Source of the DNA: Verrucomicrobiota bacterium
GTDB lineage: Bacteria; Chlamydiota; Chlamydiia; Chlamydiales; Rhabdochlamydiaceae
Assembly: GCA_018240065.1 (NCBI GenBank)
Contig: JAFEGH010000003.1
Span: forward strand, 92,261 to 156,260
Direction: 5' to 3'
Length of the DNA stretch: 64,000 bases
The translations under genes and the position numbers were made by a program. The notes beneath the pieces were generated by a model, which worked only from the letters and a program-made list of their open reading frames with translations, had not been told where the DNA came from and did no database searches. Shown here one piece after another: positions 25,862 through 34,057 of this stretch; the first letter of the stretch is position 1; each line of letters starts with the position of its first letter.

Positions 25862-26664
25862 GCCGAAGAGATACCATTATTGTCGCCGTGCTGATCAATG
25901 CCGGATTGCTCATTGTGCTATTTGCCAGTGCGCTTAAGTCAAATTCGCCCGGCGCTGAGTATGCTGCCGCACCGGTGCAGACGTTTCAGGAAACCCCTGA
26001 TCTCGCATTCAAAAAAGAAGTTCCCGCTGTCCAAGGGGATGAAGTCGACCAGGCCCTCAGCCAATTTTCTCAGAGCACACTTGCTGCAGGCTCAGCCGTT
26101 CAGTCCCAGCCTCAGCTCCAGCAGCCGGCACCGATGATGCAGCCCGCCGCCGCTGCCGCTCCCTCTAATTTCGCCGATGATCTCAAAGCGATTGCAATTC
26201 CTGAAACTCCGGTTGCGCCTATCGCGCAGAATCCAACCGTACAAACCCTGACAGCCCCCGTCGCACCGCAAGCGACCACTGCACCTGCTTTTACTGAAGT
26301 GAAAGTAAAAAAAGGGGACGTCCTCGAAAAAATTGCCCGCCACAATCATTCGACCGTCGCTGAAATCATGAAGGCCAACAAGCTCACCAGCACCAACCTG
26401 CGCATCGGCCAAGTCCTCAAAATCCCAAACAAGTCGATAAAGAAGGCGGAGACCTCGACGATTTCTTACTCCTCTGCATCCGCTCAGACATCCGCTCCCG
26501 CAAATGACGGCGCCGGAAAATTCTACACCGTGAAGAAAGGGGACAGCCCTTGGACGATCGCTGTTAAAAACCACCTTAAAGTCGAAGATCTTCTCAAATT
26601 GAACAACATGAACGAAGATCAAGCACGCCGCCTGAAACCCGGCGATCAGATCCGCATCCAATAA
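25858..26664 (+). CDS. membrane-anchored protein with two LysM domains (NlpD position)
   Basis: A 268-residue protein with one N-terminal membrane helix (about 7-25, TIIVAVLINAGLLIVLFASAL), a long Ala/Pro/Gln-rich periplasmic linker (about 30-143) and two LysM domains. The domains are at about 144-190 (VKKGDVLEKIARHNHST...LRIGQVLKIP) and 221-268 (YTVKKGDSPWTIAVKN...LKPGDQIRIQ). LysM binds GlcNAc-containing glycans, so it should tether to septal peptidoglycan. There is no peptidase M23/LytM or NlpC domain, so on its own it is not a hydrolase, although the corresponding Chlamydia gene is called nlpD. Overlaps murD by 4 bases and is followed by a perfect hairpin before ftsW. Confidence 0.87.
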   Translation: MSRRDTIIVAVLINAGLLIVLFASALKSNSPGAEYAAAPVQTFQETPDLAFKKEVPAVQGDEVDQALSQFSQSTLAAGSAVQSQPQLQQPAPMMQPAAAAAPSNFADDLKAIAIPETPVAPIAQNPTVQTLTAPVAPQATTAPAFTEVKVKKGDVLEKIARHNHSTVAEIMKANKLTSTNLRIGQVLKIPNKSIKKAETSTISYSSASAQTSAPANDGAGKFYTVKKGDSPWTIAVKNHLKVEDLLKLNNMNEDQARRLKPGDQIRIQ

Positions 26665-26675
26665 TCCTCATCTTC

Positions 26676-26699
26676 GGAGAGCGCGAATAGGCGCTCTCC
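26676..26699 (+). promoter_or_regulatory. perfect 9-bp hairpin just upstream of ftsW
   Basis: GGAGAGCGC (26676-26684) and GCGCTCTCC (26691-26699) with a 6-base loop, ending 11 bases before the ftsW ATG. No T-run follows, so not a standard terminator. It may slow polymerase, mark an mRNA processing site, or hold down ftsW translation. Confidence 0.5.
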
Positions 26700-26710
26700 A
26701 TTGGAATCCT

Positions 26711-27817
26711 ATGAACCGATACGCAATAGCCCTTCTGATATCGGTCGTCCTCCTATTTGCGCTGGGACTGACCATGATCTTCAACACGACCTCTGCCGAG
26801 GTGCTTGATCGCTTTTTGGACAGGAGCACGCACCACGCTCTGATCAAACAGCTTCTCTACGCTGTAGTCGGCGGCGTTGGAGCCGTCGGCGTATGGTTCA
26901 TTGGTTATCAGAACCTGATCAAATTGAGCGGATCGGTCTTGATCGGGGCCACTGTTTTGCTTATTTTAGTCTTTCTGCCCGGGATCGGCCAGCAAATCAA
27001 CGGCGCGCATCGCTGGATCAATGTCTTCGGCAACTCTTTTCAGCCCTCCGAGTTCGTCAAATTTCTGATCCCCCTTTACTTCATTCATATCATCTCAGAC
27101 CGGAAGGATCCTCTCGAATTGCGCCCTTTTTTGGAGCTGCTTGCGAAGGTCTCCGTGCCTATCGGCCTGATCCTGATCGAGCCGGACAACGGGACGGTTG
27201 CCATCATCTTTTCGGCCCTGATCATCCTTTTCCTGCTCACTCGACAGAAATGGGTCTACTGGGCGCTTCCTCTTTGCGTGCTCCTGGCATGCGGCACGAT
27301 CGTCGCATCCCAAATGCACCACGTTTCCGACAGGATCAAGGTCTACATGAATCCCGAGTACGACCTCAAAGGGAAAGGGCACCAGCCCTACCAGGCCAAG
27401 ATTGCTGCCGGTTCGGGAAAACTCTTCGGCAAAGGTCTTGGGGAAAGTTTGCAGAAGCTGGAATATCTGCCGGAGGCCAGAAGCGACTACATCGCTGCAA
27501 TTTTTGCTGAAGAGACGGGCTTTGTCGGCATGACGGGACTGATTTTGCTTTACATGGGCATTGGTTTTTGCGGATTTTCGATCGCCCAAAGGGCGCGCGA
27601 CAATGACGGGTTTTACATTGCGACGATCTTCACGTTTTTGATCTGTTTTCAGGCATTTTTGAATTTAGGTGTTGTCTCCGGCCTGCTGCCAAGCAAAGGG
27701 ACCAACCTTCCCTTTTTTAGCCAGGGAGGCTCTTCGCTTTTGGCCAACATGATGGCACTCTGCGTTCTGCTCAATATCGCCAAACAATCGGAGCGGGAGC
27801 ATGTCAAAACCACATAA
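26711..27817 (+). CDS. ftsW: SEDS peptidoglycan glycosyltransferase FtsW
   Basis: Polytopic SEDS-family protein (368 residues, about ten helices) that polymerises lipid II at the division site together with a class B penicillin-binding protein. Visible motifs: GAHRWINVFGNSFQPSEFVKF and, in the large extracytoplasmic loop, LPEARSDYIAAIFAEETGF, which contains the catalytic Asp region; C-terminal LPFFSQGGSSLLANMMALC. The pairing with the mur cluster supports FtsW rather than RodA. Its end overlaps the murG start by 17 bases. Confidence 0.93.
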   Translation: MNRYAIALLISVVLLFALGLTMIFNTTSAEVLDRFLDRSTHHALIKQLLYAVVGGVGAVGVWFIGYQNLIKLSGSVLIGATVLLILVFLPGIGQQINGAHRWINVFGNSFQPSEFVKFLIPLYFIHIISDRKDPLELRPFLELLAKVSVPIGLILIEPDNGTVAIIFSALIILFLLTRQKWVYWALPLCVLLACGTIVASQMHHVSDRIKVYMNPEYDLKGKGHQPYQAKIAAGSGKLFGKGLGESLQKLEYLPEARSDYIAAIFAEETGFVGMTGLILLYMGIGFCGFSIAQRARDNDGFYIATIFTFLICFQAFLNLGVVSGLLPSKGTNLPFFSQGGSSLLANMMALCVLLNIAKQSEREHVKTT

Positions 27818-28913
27818 AAAGATCCTTTTTGCTGCAGGTGGAACGGGAGGGCATCTCTTTCCCGCACAGGCCCTTGCCGAACAACTGAAAAAGCAGAATC
27901 CCAAATACGAAATCCTGTTTGCCGGGGCCAACCTCAGTGGCAACGCTTATTTTGACAAGTCCAAATTTTCCTATCGCGACATCGCCAGTACGACTCCCTT
28001 TGGCGGCGGGTATCGCAAAGCGCTTAAGTCCGGGATGATCCTGCTCAAAGGGATCCTCCAAAGCCTCCGCCTTTTGTCCAGGGAAAAGCCCGATCTCATC
28101 GTAGGTTTCGGCAGTTTCCATACCTTTCCGATCCTCTGCGCCGCTGCCCTCAAAAAAGTTCCTCTCGTACTCTTCGAGTCCAATGCCATTCCGGGGAAAG
28201 TCGTCCGCCTGTTTTCCAGGAATGCTCTTTTCAGCGGAATCTATTTTTCCGAAGCGAAGAGCTATCTGAAAGGAGAGATCGTCGAAGTGGAAATCCCCTT
28301 GAGAAGCGCGCCTGCCAAGGGGCGGATGTCCAAGGAAGAAGCGCGGCTTCATTTCAACCTCGATCCCAGCACCCCCACTTTGCTTGTCTTCGGGGGATCC
28401 CAGGGCGCCAAGAGGATCAACCGCAAAGTCATCGAGATGCTTCCCCTGCTGAAAAGCGCCCAGATCCAGTTGATCCATTCGACAGGGTGCGAGGAGACTG
28501 CGGCTGAAGTTGCTCTTTTGTGCCAGACTTTGGGCCTGCGCTGTTCTGCCAAAAAATTCGAGCCGCAGATGGAGATTGCGTGGAGTGCTTCCGATATCGC
28601 CATCTGCAGATCCGGTGCGATCACCCTCTCCGAGCTTTTGCACCATGAGGTGCCCGGCATTTTAATCCCTTTCCCCGCCGCGGCCGATCAGCATCAGCTC
28701 AAGAACGCGCTGTTTATCGAGAAACAGGTCGGAGGGGCTGTCCACTTTGTCGAGCAAACTCTCACTCCCGAGCAGCTGGCGCAATCGCTATTGTCTTTGA
28801 TTGCCCCCCAGTCGCCCCAAAGGACAAAAATGCAGGAAGCGATAAAACATTTTAAGGCGCAGCAGAAAAAAGCCGATTTAGGTAGGCTCATCAGTGAATT
28901 CCTCGACACTTGA
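27801..28913 (+). CDS. murG: UDP-GlcNAc:lipid I GlcNAc transferase MurG
   Basis: GT28 glycosyltransferase at the cytoplasmic face of the inner membrane converting lipid I to lipid II. 370 residues. N-terminal GGTGGHLFPAQALAEQL (diphosphate-binding Gly loop), VGFGSFHTFPILCAA, FESNAIPGKV, the inter-domain GGSQGAKRINRKV, and C-terminal ICRSGAITLSELLHHEVPGILIPFPAAADQHQLKNA (UDP-GlcNAc site) are all canonical. The ATG lies within the end of ftsW (17-base overlap), indicating coupled translation. Confidence 0.95.
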   Translation: MSKPHKKILFAAGGTGGHLFPAQALAEQLKKQNPKYEILFAGANLSGNAYFDKSKFSYRDIASTTPFGGGYRKALKSGMILLKGILQSLRLLSREKPDLIVGFGSFHTFPILCAAALKKVPLVLFESNAIPGKVVRLFSRNALFSGIYFSEAKSYLKGEIVEVEIPLRSAPAKGRMSKEEARLHFNLDPSTPTLLVFGGSQGAKRINRKVIEMLPLLKSAQIQLIHSTGCEETAAEVALLCQTLGLRCSAKKFEPQMEIAWSASDIAICRSGAITLSELLHHEVPGILIPFPAAADQHQLKNALFIEKQVGGAVHFVEQTLTPEQLAQSLLSLIAPQSPQRTKMQEAIKHFKAQQKKADLGRLISEFLDT

Positions 28914-28922
28914 GACAATCGT

Positions 28923-30281
28923 ATGGAAAAAATGAACGAACAATACCACTTCATCGGCATCGGCGGGATCGGCATGAGCGCCCTTGCCAATATCCTCTTG
29001 CAAAAAGGCGTTAAGGTGTCGGGCAGCGACGTCTCTTCTTCCTATGTGACAGATCAGCTTCAGAAGAAAGGCGCGGAAATTTTCATCGGCCATTCCTCCG
29101 GCAATATCAAAGATCCTTCCGCGGTCATCTACAGTACGGCCGTCAAGGAGGAGAATCCCGAAGTGAAGCAGGCGCGGCTGCACGGCGTTCCATTTTTACA
29201 CCGCTCAGAGCTCTTGCACCGTCTGATGCAGGGATATTCTCCCCTGCTCGTGACCGGCACGCACGGGAAGACGACGACTTCATCTCTGCTCGCCCATCTT
29301 CTTGTCGACGCAGGACTGGACCCGGCTTATGCTGTCGGCGGAATGATCAGCAGCCTAAACGCCAACGGCGGCTACGGCAAAGGGGACTATTTTGTCGCAG
29401 AAGCTGATGAGAGCGACGGTTCGTTCTTACACTATGTTCCTTTTGGAGCGATCGTTACCAATATCGACAACGATCACCTGGACTACTGGAAGACGCTGGA
29501 AAGCATGATCGAAGGGTTTGATAAGTTCATCAACTCCGTTCTCTCGCCGCAGCATCTTCTCTGGTGCGGAGACGATGAGATCCTCAGAGGCCTGAAGCCT
29601 AACGGATTCAGCTATGGATTCGATGATAAGAACGATCTGCACATTCAGAATTTCCGTCAGGACGGATGGAGGAACATCTTCGATATTTCCTTTGAAGGAG
29701 TCCAATATTCAGAAATTGAAATTCCGCTGGTCGGCGGACACAACGTGCTGAATGCAGCCGCGGTATTCGGATTGGGGATCAAAACCAATATCCCTGAGGA
29801 GAGGATCAGGAAAGCTTTCTCGAATTTCAAAGGCGTCAGCCGCAGAGCCGAGTTCAAAGGAGAGCGCGGAGGGATTGCCGTATTCGACGACTATGGACAC
29901 CATCCTACAGAGATTTTTGCAACGCTGCGCGCCATCAAGCAGGCCATCGGGCATCGCAGGCTTGTCGCGGCGTTTCAGCCTCACCGCTATACCCGCACGC
30001 GGGACTGCCTGCATGAGTTCGGAGAAGCTTTCGAGCGCGCGGATCTATTGCTCTTAACCGACATTTATTCCGCAGGGGAAGCGCCGATCGAAGGGATCAC
30101 GAATGAGGCCCTCCTCTTTGCCGTCAAAAGCGGCTCCGCTCTCGACGTCCGCCATGTGCCCAGGGAAAAACTCTCTGCGTACTTGGCGAGCCTTTTACAG
30201 CCGGACGATGTCCTCGTCACAATGGGAGCCGGCGATATCACCAAGGTGGGACCGGAAGTTCTCAAATTGATCAAAGCATGA
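28923..30281 (+). CDS. murC: UDP-MurNAc:L-Ala ligase MurC (not fused to Ddl)
   Basis: Cytoplasmic ligase joining L-alanine (or L-Ser/Gly) to UDP-MurNAc. 452 residues with GIGGIGMSALANILL, STAVKEENPEVKQA, P-loop VTGTHGKTTTSSLLAHLL, FVAEADESDGSF, NIDNDHLDYW, FDDYGHHPTEI and FQPHRYTRTRDCL, the full MurC set. In Chlamydiaceae murC is fused to ddl (about 800 residues); here the protein ends as a normal stand-alone MurC, and ftsQ starts on its stop codon (ATGA). A separate ddl must lie elsewhere if D-Ala-D-Ala is made. ATG 28923, with ATG 28932 as an alternative. Confidence 0.94.
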   Translation: MEKMNEQYHFIGIGGIGMSALANILLQKGVKVSGSDVSSSYVTDQLQKKGAEIFIGHSSGNIKDPSAVIYSTAVKEENPEVKQARLHGVPFLHRSELLHRLMQGYSPLLVTGTHGKTTTSSLLAHLLVDAGLDPAYAVGGMISSLNANGGYGKGDYFVAEADESDGSFLHYVPFGAIVTNIDNDHLDYWKTLESMIEGFDKFINSVLSPQHLLWCGDDEILRGLKPNGFSYGFDDKNDLHIQNFRQDGWRNIFDISFEGVQYSEIEIPLVGGHNVLNAAAVFGLGIKTNIPEERIRKAFSNFKGVSRRAEFKGERGGIAVFDDYGHHPTEIFATLRAIKQAIGHRRLVAAFQPHRYTRTRDCLHEFGEAFERADLLLLTDIYSAGEAPIEGITNEALLFAVKSGSALDVRHVPREKLSAYLASLLQPDDVLVTMGAGDITKVGPEVLKLIKA

Positions 30282-31234
30282 AAAATAAGAAGAAGCCTGT
30301 TTACCTTCCGCTCACGCACGCTCTGGCCTGGATTGTAGGCTCGACGCTTCTTTTTAGCGGCGGCTCCTACTCTGCGATCAAACGCTATGTGAAAAACCGC
30401 CACCAGAATGTTTCAGATCCTCAATTTGCCATTCGATCGATCATTCAGACCGGCCCGCAAAAAGAAGCGCTCAAGACGGAATACCTCGCTGAACTGTTGG
30501 GCATTTCTTCCGACCGCCCCGTCAGCGCGAAGTTTTTCAGTCTCTCCCGCGCCAAAGAGCGGCTTCTGAACTCGCCTCTCATCTCCCACGCGGACGTGAA
30601 ACTGATCAAGCCGGGCACGCTCTATATCGATTATACGATCAGGCAGCCGATCGCCTGGATGGAAGATTATGAGAATGTTGTCCTCGATAAAGAAGGATTT
30701 CTGTTTCCTTTCAGTCCGTTCTTCTCCCCTAAACACCTTCCTTCGATCTATCTTGGATTAGCCCCGTTTGGCATGCCTGCCATCGATCCCGAGCGGCCAA
30801 CTGCGCAATGGGGGACCGCGCTGCAAGGCAAATACATCGAACTTGCCTTGAGCGTCCTCAACATCGTCACTGATTCTAAAGTCGCAGATCTCTTTTCAGT
30901 GAGGCGGATCGATGTCTCCAATGCCTTTGCAGAAAGCTATGGCACGCGGGAGATCGTCGTCATCACTGAAGACTTCATGGTTAAACATATCGACGGAAAA
31001 GATGTTCAGCTTTGCCTTCCCCGAATCCTCCGGCTAAGCACTAAAAATTACACTCAGGAACTCGGCAATTACCTCAAGCTCCGCGAGCAGATTTTAGAAG
31101 AAGAAAGAAAGATTTCTTCTCTTCCGGAAGGGTCGGGATCTGTCGTTCGCCTCAAAGAGAAGATCATCGATTTCCGAATTCAGAAACTGGCTTTCATCGA
31201 AGAGCAGAAGAACAAGGCTAATTCAAAGCTTTAA
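30278..31234 (+). CDS. ftsQ: FtsQ/DivIB-like cell-division protein
   Basis: A 318-residue protein with one N-terminal membrane helix (about 12-30, LTHALAWIVGSTLLFSGGSY) and a periplasmic part. Residues about 50-150 have the POTRA plus beta-domain pattern of FtsQ: LLGISSDRPVSAKFF, ERLLNSPLISHADVKLIKPGTLYIDYTIRQPIAWME, VVLDKEGFLFPF. The typical FtsQ phrases are 'x-P-x-I-x-x-A-x-V' then 'V-x-E-R-x-P-x-A' then 'L-D-x-x-G'. The C-terminal ~60 residues are charged and helical, longer than in E. coli. Starts on the murC stop, the usual place for ftsQ after murC. It would link the division machinery to peptidoglycan synthesis. Annotation rests on pattern and position rather than strong identity. Confidence 0.8.
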   Translation: MKNKKKPVYLPLTHALAWIVGSTLLFSGGSYSAIKRYVKNRHQNVSDPQFAIRSIIQTGPQKEALKTEYLAELLGISSDRPVSAKFFSLSRAKERLLNSPLISHADVKLIKPGTLYIDYTIRQPIAWMEDYENVVLDKEGFLFPFSPFFSPKHLPSIYLGLAPFGMPAIDPERPTAQWGTALQGKYIELALSVLNIVTDSKVADLFSVRRIDVSNAFAESYGTREIVVITEDFMVKHIDGKDVQLCLPRILRLSTKNYTQELGNYLKLREQILEEERKISSLPEGSGSVVRLKEKIIDFRIQKLAFIEEQKNKANSKL

Positions 31235-31325
31235 TGAGGTTCCTCCTCTTTGCGAATCAAAGCAATTCTTGAAATCCAATCCGTTTAAATGATACTTTTT
31301 TCTCCTTTCAATCGAGGGAGTTCCA

Positions 31326-31676
31326 ATGACGTCTGCAAAAACCGACACCGCATTGATCCTCTGGACTTGCGCGACCCTTGAGGAAGCGCGCCGCATCTGC
31401 CGCGAGCTGGTCGAGAAAAAGCTCGTCGCGTGCGCAAATATCATTCCGCATGTCGAATCGATCTATTTTTGGGAAGGGACTGTGGAAAGCGGAAACGAGG
31501 CCAAAGTCTTTCTGAAGACCCTCGACTCCCATTTCGAACATGTCAGGGACTACATTAAAGAGCATTGCTCCTACGACGTCCCTGAAGTGTCTAAGATCGC
31601 TATCGACGCGGGCAACCCCGACTACCTAAACTGGGTAGCCGGCATTGTAGGAAAAGAGCATACCCTACCCCTCTGA
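31326..31676 (+). CDS. cutA: CutA1-like divalent-ion tolerance protein
   Basis: A 116-residue CutA1 protein, a trimeric ferredoxin-like fold. Signatures: TCATLEEARRICRELVEKKLVACANIIP, VESIYFWEGTVESGNEAKVFLKT and YDVPEVSKIAIDAGNPDYLNWV. Named for copper tolerance in E. coli; the molecular role is unclear. Separated from ftsQ by 91 bases, so probably separately expressed; the ATG follows GAGGGAG. A large hairpin lies after the gene. Confidence 0.93.
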   Translation: MTSAKTDTALILWTCATLEEARRICRELVEKKLVACANIIPHVESIYFWEGTVESGNEAKVFLKTLDSHFEHVRDYIKEHCSYDVPEVSKIAIDAGNPDYLNWVAGIVGKEHTLPL

Positions 31677-31724
31677 ACGATTACGGCTAGCGCCGCATCG
31701 GTTCGCCTTCTGGCTGTAGGGCAT

Positions 31725-31779
31725 GCAGGTTTGGGGGGAAAGGCGAAGGATATGACTGCGCCCTTCCCCCAAAGCCTGC
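31725..31779. repeat. large imperfect hairpin at a convergent gene junction
   Basis: Arms 31725-31744 and 31760-31779 (left GCAGGTTTGGGG..., right ending CCAAAGCCTGC) pair over about 20 bases with a few mismatches and a 15-base loop. It lies between cutA (+) and a convergent minus-strand gene. A bidirectional terminator-like structure or a short palindromic repeat is possible. Confidence 0.55.
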
Positions 31780-31816
31780 CTGCCGCGTCCATCGGCAAAT
31801 TTTTCCGGCTCCTCTC

Positions 31817-32476
31817 TTATATCCAGTCTTTGACAGCTTTATTGATCGCCCCGCTGATGTCGATTTCCGTTTCGGGATTATCGAGGATCTGCGAAAGCCC
31901 CTGTGCAATTGCGCTGGCGTTGATGTCGCGCATCTCCGGTGTGATCCTCTCAATGATCAGCGACAGGGATTGCTGGTACTGTCCTGTCAGCTCCTTCGAT
32001 TGACCCGGGGCAGGGTTGATGCAAAGACGGTATTCCAGCTCTGTCGTTTGAAAGACGACCTTGGCCTTTGGGTTGTCGTTAGTCAGATCTGTCATTACTT
32101 GCTGCAGCGCTTCAGGCAAATCCTGTTTGCGCAGCCTGCCGCTGTTCAGGTCCTGTAGGATGTCGCTCAAGGCATCGACGGCTTTGCTCTCTTCCTTGTC
32201 GGAAAGGAAGTTTCCTCCGCTCATAGAAACTTCCGCCACGCGTTTGATCAGCGATAAAATTTTTCGTGTCGCATCGCTCTTTTGAGAACTTTCCGAAGAG
32301 GAAGGTTCGTTGCTGGCCATATACCAGGAGGAAATATACCATGAATAGAACTCTGTCACGTCATCGAAAAGCTGCTGGCCGCAGGGCTGACCCTGTCTTG
32401 CCAGATTGGTGCTGGATTGGGGCGTCCAGGGGGGAACAGGAGACTGGTAGCCGTTGCCGATAGGGTTGGATGACAT
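31817..32476 (-). CDS. hypothetical protein with Ser/Pro-rich N-terminus (possible type III effector)
   Basis: A 219-residue protein, not recognised. Residues 1-35 are rich in Ser, Pro, Asn and Gln without hydrophobic core, a composition often seen in type III secretion signals; this is suggestive only. There is no signal peptide or membrane helix. The body (about 65-219) is predicted mainly helical and contains LEYRLCINPAPGQ as one beta-rich segment, and ends ISGAINKAVKDWI. ATG 32476 is preceded by GGAAC (weak). Convergent with cutA. It is bordered upstream by an 800-base gene-poor region, which is unusual in this otherwise compact window. Confidence 0.6.
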   Translation of the reverse strand: MSSNPIGNGYQSPVPPWTPQSSTNLARQGQPCGQQLFDDVTEFYSWYISSWYMASNEPSSSESSQKSDATRKILSLIKRVAEVSMSGGNFLSDKEESKAVDALSDILQDLNSGRLRKQDLPEALQQVMTDLTNDNPKAKVVFQTTELEYRLCINPAPGQSKELTGQYQQSLSLIIERITPEMRDINASAIAQGLSQILDNPETEIDISGAINKAVKDWI

Positions 32477-33276
32477 GGATGTTCCCTCGATATTCTTATT
32501 TCTATAGGGAAGGGGATAAAGATGGAGGAATTGTCGTTTGACCGGGTGCCAGAGCAGCTTTTGCCAGGGCTTTTAAGGTTAAGTCCTGCTTAAACGAACT
32601 CAAGGTCAGCGCAATCGAATCCTCTTTGACAGTTGTCTGATCGTTTTTATCCCCTTGCCTATAGACCAACCCCTTAAGATTGCGGGTTGGGATAATTTAA
32701 CAAGCTAATATTCAGTTTCTTGAAAGATTGATTCGAAACCTTCTTTGAAGCTCGAAATCACATTCCTTCTAAGGTTCATTTTATATAAAATTTAATTAAA
32801 TTTAACTTAATTCTTCTCTATAAAAACGCGTGATTTTCAAAAGTTGTTATTAAGTAGGTAATTAAGGTGCTAATTTATTTTTTTAAATCCTGTCTATCAG
32901 GCGTAGGACGCTCCGTTAACTGTCTTTAAATATCACAAAGTAAGTGGTTTATATTTTAAACGAAGGGGGATTTGGAGAGACGGGCTTCCGAAATTGCCTT
33001 AAATATCCCAACCAGCATGATACATGGCATTTCCGGGGTGCTCAATCCTGAGGGCGTACGTAAAGCGCCTTAAGCACCTATCCTAATAGAATTTTACGCC
33101 GCTGTGGCTCAGCTGAAACCTAAGTTCAGAAGTTGTTTGGGTATAGTTTGGATATAGACTCAAATTCTTCCTAAGTGATAGATTCTTGTCCCAAATTGAT
33201 CCCGCTGCTTTCTATTCTTGTTCTAGAGAGAATGCGGCATCAAAAATAGACTCCAACAACCCCCAACTTGTGAATT
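32477..33276. other. 800-base AT-rich region without a recognisable gene
   Basis: Largest gene-free stretch in the window. It contains a 7-bp perfect inverted repeat CCAACCC/GGGTTGG (32666-32672, 32684-32690), a long AT-rich block (about 32700-32890), and at 33077-33095 a lone arm CCTATCCTAATAGAATTTT matching the end of the inverted-repeat element at 9448. A stop-free minus-strand frame of about 60 codons (32510-32700) has no start codon. It could hold a small RNA, a remnant of an element, or the regulatory region for khpA; I cannot show any of these. Confidence 0.45.
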
Positions 33277-33507
33277 ATGAAAGAGTTCATTGCTTATCTG
33301 ATTAAAAATCTCGTCGATCAGCCCGATGCTGTTGAAGTCCAAATTTTCGATGGCCAGCAAGGCACTGTCGTAGAAGTTAAAGTTTCCGCAGACGATATCG
33401 CCAAAGTGGTCGGCAAACAAGGAAGAACAATCAAATCGCTTCGCACGATTGCGATGACTGTAGGCGCGCGTTTCGGCCGCAGAGTAAGATTGGAGCTTGT
33501 TCACTAA
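33277..33507 (+). CDS. khpA: KH-domain RNA-binding protein KhpA
   Basis: A 76-residue single KH domain of the KhpA (YlqC) family, an RNA-binding protein that in Firmicutes works with KhpB in RNA regulation and cell division. The GxxG loop is in VVGKQGRTIKSLRTIA, and EVKVSADDIAKV and FGRRVRLEL complete the fold. Usual genomic partners rpsP, rimM and trmD are not adjacent; the gene stands alone between an 800-base gene-poor region and the rsbV-like gene. No strong ribosome-binding site is seen before the ATG. Confidence 0.92.
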   Translation: MKEFIAYLIKNLVDQPDAVEVQIFDGQQGTVVEVKVSADDIAKVVGKQGRTIKSLRTIAMTVGARFGRRVRLELVH

Positions 33508-33687
33508 TTTCTCTTGTCTCCGTAATGGTTTTGAAAAATTTTGATGTTTTAAAAAAATTACTATGCTAGTTTTTTTCTAAGAGACTAACTTCAACATGGG
33601 ATTTTGAGATCAGGATCGTGCAGAGACGATTGAAGATCAAAAGACCTCATTTGCAGTAGGTCTCGAAACGTCAGATACAGGAGTTAG

Positions 33688-34035
33688 ATGATCACTGGTT
33701 TGAGCATCGCCATTGAGCAAAATGGAGACAAGCGCATCTTACGTTTAGAAGGCAGGGTCGATGCCCAGACCCTGACTTCTTTGCAGAAAGAGATCGACTC
33801 CCTTTTCGAGAAGATGCATACCAAGATCCTTCTCGATTTCTCCAAAGTTGTCGCAGTCTCCGACGAAACTTTGCAATTCATTTACTCCGAGACAAAGAAA
33901 TTCAAGGAAGTCAAAGGGAGATTGGGACTGAGCAGTATCAGCAGCAAAGTGATGAACACCATTAAAAACGCCGGCCTCGAACAGCTTCTTCTCATTTATC
34001 CGAATGAGCAGGAAGCGTTAAGGGCCATGGCTTGA
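33688..34035 (+). CDS. rsbV: STAS-domain anti-sigma-factor antagonist (RsbV2-like)
   Basis: A 115-residue single STAS domain of the RsbV/SpoIIAA type, which frees sigma factors by binding an anti-sigma kinase (RsbW) unless phosphorylated on a Ser. The core reads KILLDFSKVVAVSDETLQF. Aligned to the D-S-S-G of SpoIIAA it gives Ser58-Asp59-Glu60-Thr61, so the phospho-acceptor Ser appears replaced by an acidic residue, with a Ser two positions earlier. Position before miaA matches rsbV2 of Chlamydia. In Chlamydia the Rsb system responds to metabolic state. No rsbW or rsbU in this window. The miaA ribosome-binding site follows 10 bases after the stop. Confidence 0.85.
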   Translation: MITGLSIAIEQNGDKRILRLEGRVDAQTLTSLQKEIDSLFEKMHTKILLDFSKVVAVSDETLQFIYSETKKFKEVKGRLGLSSISSKVMNTIKNAGLEQLLLIYPNEQEALRAMA

Positions 34036-34057
34036 ATTGGAATCGAAGGAGACAGGC

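Noticed and set aside
32510..32700. About 60 stop-free codons on the minus strand upstream of the 219-residue hypothetical gene
   Set aside because: No start codon in frame; an open stretch of this length is not rare by chance. A remnant cannot be excluded but is not supported.
33100..33160. GCTGTGGCTCAGCTG segment resembling a tRNA D-arm
   Set aside because: No anticodon or T-arm with correct pairing follows; no cloverleaf can be drawn.
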